Part shown: in pieces, positions 32,873-41,504 of the stretch
Layout: every line of letters begins with the position of its first letter
Position numbering within the stretch: position 1 is the stretch's first letter
Source of the DNA: Nonomuraea candida
GTDB taxonomy: Bacteria; Actinomycetota; Actinomycetes; Streptosporangiales; Streptosporangiaceae
Assembly (NCBI RefSeq): GCF_000725485.1
Contig: NZ_JOAG01000025.1
Coordinates: 37,518-101,517, forward strand
DNA: 64,000 bases
Direction of reading: 5' to 3'
Notes under the pieces: model-generated
Seen by the model: only the letters and a program-made list of their open reading frames with translations
Told to the model about the DNA's origin: nothing
Database searches by the model: none
Program-made: the position numbers and the translations under genes

Positions 32873-33939
32873 CGGGGCGCTCCCACCGGGTCGAGGTCGT
32901 AGCCGAAGTAGCGCGGCCCGGCCAGCGCCAGCCCTTCGGGGGTGTGCCAGCGCGGGTCGGCGGGGGCGGCGATGACGGTCACCCGCTGCCCGTACCGCAG
33001 CGCCTCGGTGGTGACGGCCTCGCCGGTCTCCCGGTCGAGGGTGCAGATCAGGTCCGGTACGGTCGCCCGCACCCGGCCGTCCACCTCGGCGACCAGGTAC
33101 TCGTTCTGGAAGCGCAGCACCAGCTCGCCCCCGGCGTCGCCGTCCAGGCCGGCCAGGGTGGCGGTGCCGCGGGCGAAACCGGTCACGGTGCGGCGCTCGA
33201 CGTCGGTCACCTTGCCGGTGAACAACGTGCCGCCGCCCAGCCGCGCGACCACGGCGGCCACGGGGTCGGCGTGCGCGGCGCGCGCCTGGCGGACCAGCCG
33301 GCCCAGCTCGGCGCAGAGGGTGAGGGTGCCGGGCACGAGCGACTCGCGGGCCTGGGCGCCGGTCATCGCGTACGAGCTGATCATGGCCGAGCAGCCCATG
33401 TCGATGGTCGCGGAGCGGGCCAGCCGTTCGGCCCAGCGGTTGTCCACGGTGTCCAGGACGGCGCGGTTGCCCTTCTCGTCGGCGATGGCCATGGGGGTGG
33501 CGCGCACGCCGTACAGGGTGGGCAGGACCATCTGGATCTCGGGGAAGGCGCGGCCCATGCCGTCGGCGTCCACCAGCGGCAGCCCGAGCTGCGCGGCCGC
33601 GACGACCGGGATGAGCGAGTTGACGCCGCCCGCCTCGGCGCAGGCGATGTGGGTCAGGCCGCTGCCGAGGTAGCCGGCCAGCGCGCCGGCGGCGGCGGAG
33701 ACCTGCTCGACCGAGGGCAGCTTCTCCACCATCACGGTCGGCGCGCCCATCATGGCGACCTGCACGAGCGCGGCGCCGGCGGGCAGCTCCTCCAGCGCGC
33801 ACAGCCGCACCGGGCCGTGCTCGCGCACGGCGGAGGCGGCCAGCAGGCGGCCGATGTGCGGGTCGCCGCCGCCGCCCGTGCCCAGGATCGCCGCGCCGGT
33901 GGCGATGTCGTCCAGGTCGGCCAGGGTGATCTCGCGCAT
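32869..33939 (-). CDS. DUF917 (S-Me-THD-like) protein
   Basis: A 356-residue paralogue of the next gene. Conserved parts are GAAILGTGGGGDPHIGRLLA, AEAGGVNSLIPVVAAAQLG, LVDADGMGRAFPEIQM, FTGKVTDVERRTVTGFARG and ALRYGQRVTVIA. It starts 3 nt after the hydantoinase stop and overlaps the second DUF917 gene by 4 nt, so the three are made together. Both it and its neighbour keep the full motif set and may be two active subunits or enzymes with different substrates. Family known in Pfam as S-Me-THD (S-methyl-thiohydantoin desulfurase-like). Confidence 0.87.
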   Translation of the reverse strand: MREITLADLDDIATGAAILGTGGGGDPHIGRLLAASAVREHGPVRLCALEELPAGAALVQVAMMGAPTVMVEKLPSVEQVSAAAGALAGYLGSGLTHIACAEAGGVNSLIPVVAAAQLGLPLVDADGMGRAFPEIQMVLPTLYGVRATPMAIADEKGNRAVLDTVDNRWAERLARSATIDMGCSAMISSYAMTGAQARESLVPGTLTLCAELGRLVRQARAAHADPVAAVVARLGGGTLFTGKVTDVERRTVTGFARGTATLAGLDGDAGGELVLRFQNEYLVAEVDGRVRATVPDLICTLDRETGEAVTTEALRYGQRVTVIAAPADPRWHTPEGLALAGPRYFGYDLDPVGAPR

Positions 33940-33942
33940 GTG

Positions 33943-35520
33943 TCAGCGTCCCTTCGCGTCGGTGAGCTGCAGTTCGCCCACGGCCTTGGCCCTGATGCGG
34001 GTGGCGTTGCCCGGCAGGTACGGGATCGGCACCTCGTCGAAGTCCACGATCTGCACCGTGGAGGGGGAGGCGCCGGCCGCCACCGCCCGGTCCACGGCCT
34101 CCTGCTTGGCGGCGTCCACGACGGCGTCGCGGCGGCCGGGCTCCACGGCGTACACGCGGTCGACCTCACCGCCGATCTGGGCGATGGCGGCGCCGATCGC
34201 GTTGGCCACGGCGTAGTGGTCGGGCCGCCGCACCTCGCCCGCGCCGGCCAGCTCGTCCGGCAGCAGGATGGAGCCGCCGCCGACGGCCACGACGGGGAGC
34301 GGCTCGGCGGAGGTGCGCATGCGCTCCACGACGTCGGCCACGTCGTCGGCGACGCGCCGCAGCGCCGCCGCGACCAGCTCCTTGTCCAGGTGCGCGACGA
34401 GGGAGGGGTCGCCGATCTCGGCGCGGCCGGCGGCCACCGCGATGTCGGTGGCGGTCAGCGTGTCGCCGCCGAACACCAGCGCCCTGGAGGTCAGCTCGTA
34501 GCCGACGGAGTCGGGGCCGACCGTGACCTCGCGGGCCTCGCGGACCTTGCGGGCCTCGCGGACGAGGCTGCCGCCGCCGATGCCGATGGACAGCACGTCC
34601 GGCATGCGGAAGTTGGTGCGGATGCCGGCGACGGTCACGTCGGTCGTGGCCTCGCGCGGGAAGCCGTGCCGCAGCACGCCCACGTCGCTGGTGGTGCCGC
34701 CCACGTCGACCACCGCGCAGATGTCGAGGCCGGACAGGACGGCGGCGCCGCGCATGGAGTTGGTCGGCCCGGAGGCGAACGTGGCCACCGGGTAGCGGCG
34801 GGCGAAGTCGACGTCCATGAGCGTGCCGTCGTTCTGGCTCAGGTACAGCGGCGCGGTGATGCCCGCCCCGCTGACCGAGGAGGCCAGGCCGTCCACGATG
34901 TGCGCGGCCAGCTCGCGCAGCGCGGCGTTGACGATGGTGGCGTTCTCCCGCTCCAGCAGCCCGATCCGGCCGATCTCGGAGGACAGCGAGATCGCCGCGT
35001 CCGGCAGCTCCGCCGCGACGATCTCCGCGGCGCGGGTCTCGAACTCGGCGTTGACCGGCGAGAACACCGACGTGATCGCGACGCTGCGCACCCCGGCCGC
35101 GCCCATGTCGGCGGCGGCCCTGCGCACCTCGGCCTCGTCCAGCTCGGCGATGTGCCTGCCGTCGAACTCGTGCCCGCCGTGCACCAGGTAGCTGCGCCCC
35201 GACACGGCCTCGATGAGCCGTCCCGGCCAGTCCACCATGGGCGGCAGCGACGCCCCTGCGGGCAGGCTCAGCCGCAGCGCCGCCGTCGGGGCCAGCCGGC
35301 GCGCCTCGACCAGGGCGTTGATGAAGTGCGTCGTGCCGATCATCACCGCCCGCACGTCCGCCGGCTCGAACGCCCGCTGCTCCTGCAGGCCCGCGATGGC
35401 GGCCACGATGCCGGAGGTGACGTCGGCGGTGGTGCCGGTCTTGACGGCGGCGAGCACCTGCCGCCCGTCCAGGAGGACGGCGTCGGTGTTGGTGCCGCCC
35501 ACGTCTATGCCGATGCGCAC
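33943..35520 (-). CDS. Hydantoinase/oxoprolinase family protein (HyuA-like)
   Basis: A 525-residue ATP-dependent ring-opening enzyme subunit. The N-terminal nucleotide part MRIGIDVGGTNTDAVLLDG, AVMIGTTHFINALVEARRL, VHGGHEFDGRHIAELDE, the central VVDVGGTTSDVGVLRHGFPR and the late VVAVGGGSILLPDELAGAGE are typical of the HyuA family with an actin-like ATPase fold. It is shorter than oxoprolinases with a HyuB half, and no HyuB gene is present; the DUF917 proteins take that place. Part of the operon between the permease and the DUF917 genes. Probably acts on a hydantoin-like or lactam ring from the transported compound. Confidence 0.9.
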   Translation of the reverse strand: MRIGIDVGGTNTDAVLLDGRQVLAAVKTGTTADVTSGIVAAIAGLQEQRAFEPADVRAVMIGTTHFINALVEARRLAPTAALRLSLPAGASLPPMVDWPGRLIEAVSGRSYLVHGGHEFDGRHIAELDEAEVRRAAADMGAAGVRSVAITSVFSPVNAEFETRAAEIVAAELPDAAISLSSEIGRIGLLERENATIVNAALRELAAHIVDGLASSVSGAGITAPLYLSQNDGTLMDVDFARRYPVATFASGPTNSMRGAAVLSGLDICAVVDVGGTTSDVGVLRHGFPREATTDVTVAGIRTNFRMPDVLSIGIGGGSLVREARKVREAREVTVGPDSVGYELTSRALVFGGDTLTATDIAVAAGRAEIGDPSLVAHLDKELVAAALRRVADDVADVVERMRTSAEPLPVVAVGGGSILLPDELAGAGEVRRPDHYAVANAIGAAIAQIGGEVDRVYAVEPGRRDAVVDAAKQEAVDRAVAAGASPSTVQIVDFDEVPIPYLPGNATRIRAKAVGELQLTDAKGR

Positions 35521-35627
35521 GGGATCTCCCTTGTCTCTCTGCGGCTTTGTTTCTCTCGGTCGGCCGGATGTGCCGGACGGCCGCCTCCGAACGGCCGGGG
35601 TGAGGCGGCCGGAGTGAGGCGGCCGGG

Positions 35628-35717
35628 TTCAGGCGGCCGGGGTTCAGGCGGCCGGGGTTCAGGCGGCCGGGGTTCAGGCGGCCGGGGTTCAGGCGGCCGG
35701 GGTTCAGGCGGCCGTGG
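35628..35717. repeat. 15-bp tandem repeat copying the permease stop codon
   Basis: Six perfect or near-perfect copies of TTCAGGCGGCCGGGG start at 35628, 35643, 35658, 35673, 35688 and 35703. Two degenerate copies with TGAGGCGGCC precede them from about 35600. The last copy contains the permease stop (TCA on the plus strand at 35704-35706). As 15 is a multiple of three, every copy carries a TGA in the same frame. Confidence 0.9.
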
Positions 35718-37029
35718 TGACGCGCGTGTCCGCGGTGCGGCTCGTGCCCACGCCGCGCACCAGGCCGAGTCTCCCGGCCACGACGTACAGCACGAACGCG
35801 AGGACCAGGGCGTTGATGCTGCCGAGCCCGATCTCCACGAACCTGCCCACCAGGGCCGCGACCAGCCAGATCACCAGCGTGGCCGGCACCCAGTCGGGGG
35901 CGCGCTCGGGCAGCCCGCCGCCCGCCCTGGCGGCCTCCAGGTCGCCGCGCCAGCGCCGGACCACGAAGTACTCGGCCACCATGATCCCCGCGATCGGCGG
36001 GAACGCCACGCCCAGCAGCGTCAGGAACTCGGTGAAGGCGTCGAGGATGCCGGCCGCGGCCAGCACGCTGCCCAGCACGCCGATGATCGCGGTGGCCAGG
36101 CCCCGGTGCACGCGCCGGCCGAAGACGGTGCCGACGAAGTTCACCAGGCCGAGGCCGGAGGAGTAGAGGTTCCAGTCGTTGATCTTGATGGTGCCCGCGA
36201 CGATGACCAGGATGCCGACCCAGCCGACCGACGAGGTGACGATGGTGGTGATCTCACTGGTGCGTACGGCGTGCGCCAGCAGCACGCCGGCCAGGCCGAT
36301 GACGTACTCGCCGAGCGTGACCCCGAGCACCGTCTGCTTGACCACGTCGGCCACGCTCCGGTTGAACCTGGTCATGTCCGGCGTGATGATCGAGCCCACG
36401 ATGAACCCGCCCGCGACCAGCGTCGTGCCCTGCAAGAGGCTGAGCTGCGGGCCGGGCGGGGCGGAGGCGACCAGCGCGCCCACGTCGTGCCGGGACAGCT
36501 CGCTCACGATCGACCAGCCGACCAGGACGAGGAAGGCGGGCACGGTGATGTACGCGGTCCAGGCCATGGAGTTGAAGCCCCACAACACGATCGCCGTGAC
36601 CAGCAGCCCGAACACCAGCGACCAGCCCCACTCGGGCAGCACGCCCACCAGCGCGGCCAGCCCCTGCGCGGAGACCGCCGACTGGATGCCGAACCACCCC
36701 ACCAGGCTGATGCCGATGGCCAGCCCGATCAGCGCCGAGCCGGACCGGCCGAAGCCCGTCCAGCGGGCCAGCATCGAGGTGGACAGGCCCTCCCGCACCC
36801 CGATCACGCCGACGAAGACGGCCACCACCTCCAGGATGACGGCGCCCAGGGTGAGCGCGAGGAACGCCTCCCAGAACCCCATCCCGAAGCCGAGCGTGGC
36901 GCCGAGCAGGAACTGGCTCAGCGCGGAGACCTGGCCGAACCGTTGCACGGCGACCGACCACCAGGAGTGGCGGGCACTCTGGGGGACCCTGGTGAGCGCG
37001 TAATCGTCGACACCGACAGCCGAGGTCAT
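35704..37029 (-). CDS. NCS1-family permease (cytosine/allantoin type, CodB-like)
   Basis: A 441-residue transporter with 12 predicted helices. I chose ATG 37029, with AAGGAG upstream. The N-terminal RVPQSARHSWWSVAVQRFGQ, then GWFGIQSAVSAQGL, FNSMAWTAYITVPAFLVLVG, FIVGSIITPDMTRFNRSVAD and NDWNLYSSGLGLVNFV are typical of CodB-like nucleobase transporters. It is the first gene of the operon leading to hydantoinase, DUF917 and PucR, so it brings in the pathway substrate, presumably a small heterocycle such as a pyrimidine, hydantoin or imidazole derivative. An inverted repeat at 37133 may control it. Confidence 0.9.
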   Translation of the reverse strand: MTSAVGVDDYALTRVPQSARHSWWSVAVQRFGQVSALSQFLLGATLGFGMGFWEAFLALTLGAVILEVVAVFVGVIGVREGLSTSMLARWTGFGRSGSALIGLAIGISLVGWFGIQSAVSAQGLAALVGVLPEWGWSLVFGLLVTAIVLWGFNSMAWTAYITVPAFLVLVGWSIVSELSRHDVGALVASAPPGPQLSLLQGTTLVAGGFIVGSIITPDMTRFNRSVADVVKQTVLGVTLGEYVIGLAGVLLAHAVRTSEITTIVTSSVGWVGILVIVAGTIKINDWNLYSSGLGLVNFVGTVFGRRVHRGLATAIIGVLGSVLAAAGILDAFTEFLTLLGVAFPPIAGIMVAEYFVVRRWRGDLEAARAGGGLPERAPDWVPATLVIWLVAALVGRFVEIGLGSINALVLAFVLYVVAGRLGLVRGVGTSRTADTRVTTAA

Positions 37030-37271
37030 GCCGAGCTCCTTCGCAAGCGGGACGTTTGCTTGACCCGCCTCACCGTATGCGCTGGTCAGACAGGTGTCAG
37101 TGGTCATATCCCACAGCCCCGCACCCTCCACCGTGCACCATGCACAGTCACCCGCCCCCGACCGTGCCGCTCCACACCCGCACACTCTTCGCACCCAATC
37201 TTGCACAGTACGTGACCGAACTGGTTACCGTGGGTACGGGGATCGGGGCCGCGGACGAGGGAGGGCCGGGA
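37030..37271. promoter_or_regulatory. Divergent promoter region with GTGCACCATGCAC palindrome
   Basis: This spacer separates the NCS1 permease gene from the mini-ORF/nSTAND gene. It contains GTGCA CCA TGCAC at 37133-37145, a perfect inverted repeat about 105 nt before the permease start, and the imperfect repeats GCACAGT/GCACAGTA nearby (37142, 37203). Either could be the PucR site or an operator of the WD40 gene. No RNA gene seen. Confidence 0.4.
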
Positions 37272-37352
37272 ATGAACACGCTGGCGGTGACGGCGGGGAA
37301 CGGGCGAGGGACCCCGGAGACGGCCCGCGACCGGCGCTCCACCCCGCGATGA
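37272..37352 (+). CDS. Possible 26-residue leader ORF coupled to the nSTAND gene
   Basis: ATG at 37272 is preceded by GAGGGCCGGGA and opens a 26-codon frame (MNTLAVTAGNGRGTPETARD, then RRSTPR). Its TGA overlaps the ATG of the large gene (ATGA at 37349-37352). The large gene has no ribosome binding site of its own, so this short frame could load ribosomes onto it. The peptide has no recognisable family. It could also be chance. Confidence 0.4.
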   Translation: MNTLAVTAGNGRGTPETARDRRSTPR

Positions 37353-40300
37353 CCCCTCCGCCCGGGCACGAGCCCACCGAAGACGGAACCGGCCTTCCCG
37401 GACGCCGGCTGGCCGAGAGCCCGGCGTCCGGCCGGGAGCCGGCCGAGAGCCGGGGGGCCCGGCGGGAGCCGGTCGAATGGCAGGAGCCGCGCACCGAGGT
37501 GCACCTGCAGATCTCCGGCGACGGCCGGGGTTATGCGGCCGGCCGGGACCTGCACGTCATCCTCCAGCACGGGGTGGAGAGCACGCGGCACACCCGGACG
37601 GCCCGCCCGGCGACCGAGTGCCCCTATCCGGGGCTGGCGGCCTTCGGGCCGGAGCAGGCCCAGTGGTTCTTCGGCCGCGAGACGGCGGTCGGCGACCTGC
37701 TCGCCCTGCTGGGCACCCGCCTCACCGGCGGCGGCCTGCAGATGGTCGTGGCCCCCTCCGGCGCGGGCAAGTCCTCCCTGCTGCGCGCCGGGCTGCTGCC
37801 CGGCCTGGCCGGCGGGAAGCTGCCCGGCTCCGCCGGCCGGCCCGTCCTGTTCCTCACTCCCACGGCCGACCCGCTGCGCGCCCTGGCCGTACAGCTCTGC
37901 GAGGGCACCGGAGCCGACGCCGGCCGGGTGGCGGGGGAGCTGGCCGCCGACCCCGGCCGCGCGACCGCCCTGGTGCACCGGCTGAGGTGCGGGGGCGCCG
38001 CCCGGCCCCCGGCGCTGGTGGTGGTCGACCAGTTCGAGGAGCTGTTCACCCAGTGCTCCGACCCGTCCGCCCGCGCCGCCTTCATCCAGGTCCTGACCCA
38101 CCTGACCACCCCGGCCCCGGGAGCGGCACCCGGCGCAGGACCGGGAGCGGCGCGTGGAGCGGGCGCGGAGCCGGGACTGGGACTGGGACTGGGACTGGGG
38201 CTGGGACCAGGCGCAGGGCTGGGACCAGGCGCGGGGCCGGGGGCGTTGGTGGTGGCCGGGCTGCGGGCCGACTTCTACCCCGCCTGCCTGGCCCACCCGG
38301 AGCTGCGCGCCGCGCTGGCCGACCGGCCGCTGCTGCTGGGCGCGATGACCACCGCGCAGGTCCGCGAGGCGATCCTCTACCCCGCCGCGCTGGCGGGCCT
38401 GGACGTCGAGCCCGGCCTGGTCGAGCTGCTCCTGCGCGACCTGGGCGTCCACGACCCGGCGACCCAGGCGCGGGCGGGCGCCCGGATCCCGGGGGACGAC
38501 GCGGACACGGAGGACGACGAGAACGACGAGAACGACGAGAACGACGAGAACGACGGGGACGACGGGGACGGGCCGGAGGCGCAGGACAGGCGGCCCCGCC
38601 TCGGCGCGTACGAGCCGGGCGGCTACGAGGCGGGCCGGCTGCCGCTGCTCGCCCACGCGCTCTACACCACCTGGGCGCACCGCCACGGCAACACGCTGAC
38701 CGTGCGGGGCTATCGCGACAGCGGCGGCATCGACCTCGCCCTCGCCAGGACCGCCGAGAACGTCCACACCGCCCTGTCCAGGAAGGCGCGGCGGGCGGCC
38801 CGGCCGTTGTTCCTGCGCCTGATCAGGATCGGCGACGGCACCGAGGACACCCGCCGCACGCTGCCCCGCGCCGGGCTGCTCGACGCCGCCGCCGACCCGG
38901 CCGCCACCGCGGCCGCGCTCGACGCCTTCACCCAGGCCAGACTGCTCACCCAGGACGACGGCACCGTCCAGATCACCCATGAGGCGCTGCTGAGCGGCTG
39001 GCCCCGGCTGCGCCGCTGGCTGGACGACGACCGCGCCGGCCACCTGCTCCACCAGGACCTGGAGGAGGACGCCGCCGCCTGGACGCGCGGCCGCCACGAC
39101 ACGGCGCTGCTGTACCGGGGCAGCCGCCTCGAGGCCGCCCGCGCCTGGGCCGAGGCGCGCCCGCACCGCCTGCGCCACGAGCTCAGCCCGGCGGCGCGCG
39201 CGTTCCTGGCCGCCTCGGACCGGCACCGCCGCCGCAACCAGCGGCTGCGCACCACCGTCACGGCGGCGCTGACCGTGCTGGCCCTGGCCACCACCGCCGC
39301 CGCCGGCCTCGCCCTGGTCAACCAGCGGGAGGCGGAGCGCCAGCGCGACATCGCCGTCCACCAGCGCATCCTGTCCGAGGCCGACCGCACCGCCGACACC
39401 GACACGGCCGTGTCCGCCCAGCTCACCCTGCTGGCCCACCGCAGGCGGCCGGCCGGCCGGCACCCGGACGAGACGTACACCCGGCTGCTGGCCACCCAGC
39501 ACGTCCCGCTGCCCACGCCGCTGCTCGGTCACACCGGCGAGGTGCACACGCTGGCGTTCAGCCCCGACGGCAGGACGCTGGCCACGGCCGGCGCGGACGG
39601 GGTGCGGCTGTGGGACGTGCGCGACCCGGCCCGCCCGGTCCCGCGCGGCCGCCCGCTGACCGGCCACACCCATGTCATCTGGGCGCTGGCGTTCAGCCCG
39701 GACGGCGGGACGCTGGCGAGCACCGGCGCGGAGACGGTGCGGCTGTGGGACGTGCGCGATCCCGCCCGCCCGGCGCCGCGCGGCCGGCTGACCGGCCATG
39801 CCAAGCCCGTCATCTCGGTCGTGTTCAGCCCCGACGGCGAGACGCTGGCGAGCGGGGGCGAGGACCGCCGGGTCCGGTTGTGGGACGTGCGCGACCCGGC
39901 CCGCCCGGCGCCGCGCGGCCGTCCGCTCACCGGCCACGCCGACATCGTGCACGCGCTGGCCTTCAGCCCGGACGGCGAGACGCTGGCCACCGCCGACACC
40001 CGTGCGGCGGCGCGGTTGTGGGACGTGAGCGACCCCGGCCGCCCGGTCCCGCGCGGCGCGCCGATCACGGGCCACAGCGGGACCGTGAACGAGGTGGCCT
40101 TCAGCCCGGACGGCACGACCCTGGCCACGGCGGGCGCGGACGGCTCGGTGCGCCTGTGGGACGTGCACGATCCGCGCCGCCGGCCCACGCCGCGGGGCAG
40201 CCCGCTCACGGGCCACTTCAACGCCGTGCGCGACGTGGCGTTCAGCCCCGACGGCAGGACGCTGGCCAGCGCCGGCGGCGACCAGTCGGTGCGGTTGTGG

Positions 40301-41485
40301 AACGTGAGCGACCCCGATCTGCCGGGCCGCCGCGGCGCTCCCCTGCGGGGCCACAAGGGCACCATCGACGCGGTGCGGTTCAGCCCGGACGGCGAGACGC
40401 TGGCCACGGCCGGCGACGACGGCACCGCCCGGCTGTGGCGGCTCCCGCTCGGGCACGGCGCCGGCCACGGCAACGGGGTGACCGGGGTGGCCTACCATCC
40501 GGACGGCAGGACGCTGGCCAGCTCCGGCGCCGACGGGTGGGTGCGGTTGTGGGACCTGAGCGACCCCGACCGCCCCGTCCCGCGCGGCGATCCGCTCACC
40601 GGCCACACCGGGCTGGTCTTCGCGGTGGCGTTCAGCCCCGACGGCCGGACCCTGGCGAGCGCCGGCGAGGACCGTACGGTGCGGCTGTGGGACGTGGGCG
40701 GCCCCGGCCCTCCGACGCTGCGCAAGCGTCTCACCGGGCACGTGGGCAGCGTCATCTCCGTGGCGTTCGGCCCCGACGGCAGGACGCTGGCCAGCGGCGG
40801 CTGGGACCGTACGGTGCGGCTGTGGGACGTGGCCGACCCCGGCGCGGCCGCCTCCCTCGGCGGTCCTCTCACCGACGGCATCGACGACGTGGACGTGGTG
40901 GCGTTCAGCCGGGACGGCGCGACGCTGGCCGCCGGCGACGCCTTCGGGGCGGTGCGGCTGTGGGACGTGCGCGACCCCGCCCGTCCCGCCCCGCGCGGCG
41001 AGCTCCTCACCGGCCACACCAGCTCCGTCTACGCGGCGGCGTTCAGCCGCGACGGCGCGACCCTGGTCACCGGCGGCGCCGACGGCTCGCTCCGGGTGTG
41101 GGACGTGCGCGCTCCCGCGCCCCGGGGCGGGCCCGTCACCGGTCACGCCGACGCCGTGCGCGACCTCGCGTTCAGCCCCGACGGCAGGACGCTGGCCAGT
41201 GTCGGCAGCGACCGGTCGGCGCGGCTGTGGGACGTGAGCGCGGCGGCGCCGCGCCCGCGCGGCCGGCCCCTCGGCGGGTACGACGACAACGTCCTGTCGG
41301 TGGCGTTCAGCCCGGACGGCGCCAGGCTGGCCACGTCCACCGCCGATGGGCAGGTGTGGACGTGGGACCTGGACGCCGGCCGGGTCGGCGAGCGGATCTG
41401 CGCCCTCACCCGGGCCCTGTTCACCCGGTGGGAGTGGCAGGCCCACGTCGGCGAGGACCTCCCCTACGCGTCACCGTGCCCGTGA
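37349..41485 (+). CDS. nSTAND1 NTPase with 14 WD40 repeats
   Basis: A 1378-residue signalling ATPase. After a Pro/Gly-rich N-terminus comes a short EVHLQISGDGRGYAAGRDLH motif, then the nSTAND1 domain: CPYPGLAAFGPEQAQWFFGR, Walker A APSGAGKSSL (Lys141), Walker B LVVVDQFEELF (Asp227). An acidic Asn/Asp/Glu repeat lies at about residues 385-415. A transmembrane helix (TVTAALTVLALATTAAAGLA) sits at about 636-657. From about 725 there are 14 WD40 repeats of the form AFSPDGRTLASAG..VRLWDV, enough for two seven-bladed propellers. Such proteins sense a ligand or invader with the repeats and oligomerise through the NTPase. No effector domain is visible, so it may act through partners. Repeats are very alike, hinting at recent expansion or gene conversion. 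Confidence 0.92.
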   Translation: MTPPPGHEPTEDGTGLPGRRLAESPASGREPAESRGARREPVEWQEPRTEVHLQISGDGRGYAAGRDLHVILQHGVESTRHTRTARPATECPYPGLAAFGPEQAQWFFGRETAVGDLLALLGTRLTGGGLQMVVAPSGAGKSSLLRAGLLPGLAGGKLPGSAGRPVLFLTPTADPLRALAVQLCEGTGADAGRVAGELAADPGRATALVHRLRCGGAARPPALVVVDQFEELFTQCSDPSARAAFIQVLTHLTTPAPGAAPGAGPGAARGAGAEPGLGLGLGLGLGPGAGLGPGAGPGALVVAGLRADFYPACLAHPELRAALADRPLLLGAMTTAQVREAILYPAALAGLDVEPGLVELLLRDLGVHDPATQARAGARIPGDDADTEDDENDENDENDENDGDDGDGPEAQDRRPRLGAYEPGGYEAGRLPLLAHALYTTWAHRHGNTLTVRGYRDSGGIDLALARTAENVHTALSRKARRAARPLFLRLIRIGDGTEDTRRTLPRAGLLDAAADPAATAAALDAFTQARLLTQDDGTVQITHEALLSGWPRLRRWLDDDRAGHLLHQDLEEDAAAWTRGRHDTALLYRGSRLEAARAWAEARPHRLRHELSPAARAFLAASDRHRRRNQRLRTTVTAALTVLALATTAAAGLALVNQREAERQRDIAVHQRILSEADRTADTDTAVSAQLTLLAHRRRPAGRHPDETYTRLLATQHVPLPTPLLGHTGEVHTLAFSPDGRTLATAGADGVRLWDVRDPARPVPRGRPLTGHTHVIWALAFSPDGGTLASTGAETVRLWDVRDPARPAPRGRLTGHAKPVISVVFSPDGETLASGGEDRRVRLWDVRDPARPAPRGRPLTGHADIVHALAFSPDGETLATADTRAAARLWDVSDPGRPVPRGAPITGHSGTVNEVAFSPDGTTLATAGADGSVRLWDVHDPRRRPTPRGSPLTGHFNAVRDVAFSPDGRTLASAGGDQSVRLWNVSDPDLPGRRGAPLRGHKGTIDAVRFSPDGETLATAGDDGTARLWRLPLGHGAGHGNGVTGVAYHPDGRTLASSGADGWVRLWDLSDPDRPVPRGDPLTGHTGLVFAVAFSPDGRTLASAGEDRTVRLWDVGGPGPPTLRKRLTGHVGSVISVAFGPDGRTLASGGWDRTVRLWDVADPGAAASLGGPLTDGIDDVDVVAFSRDGATLAAGDAFGAVRLWDVRDPARPAPRGELLTGHTSSVYAAAFSRDGATLVTGGADGSLRVWDVRAPAPRGGPVTGHADAVRDLAFSPDGRTLASVGSDRSARLWDVSAAAPRPRGRPLGGYDDNVLSVAFSPDGARLATSTADGQVWTWDLDAGRVGERICALTRALFTRWEWQAHVGEDLPYASPCP

Positions 41486-41504
41486 CGCGCGGGCCGGGCG
41501 GGGG

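Noticed and set aside
35628..35717. Possible CRISPR array
   Set aside because: Units are directly adjacent 15-mers without spacers and there are no cas genes; the same holds for the other arrays in the window.
37133..37145. Mobile-element end repeats or attachment sites
   Set aside because: Short palindromes only; no transposase, integrase, tRNA gene or target-site duplication was seen anywhere in the window.
32944..37215. A 1423-codon plus-strand open frame antisense to the DUF917, HyuA and permease genes
   Set aside because: It is the antisense of strongly coding GC-rich genes with conserved motifs on the minus strand. Its His/Gly/Val/Arg-rich composition is typical of such antisense frames, and it has no domain or ribosome binding site.
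37148..41446. A 1432-codon minus-strand frame opposite the WD40 gene
   Set aside because: Antisense of the WD40 repeats; the periodic HVPQPHR words are only the complement of the LWDV repeats.
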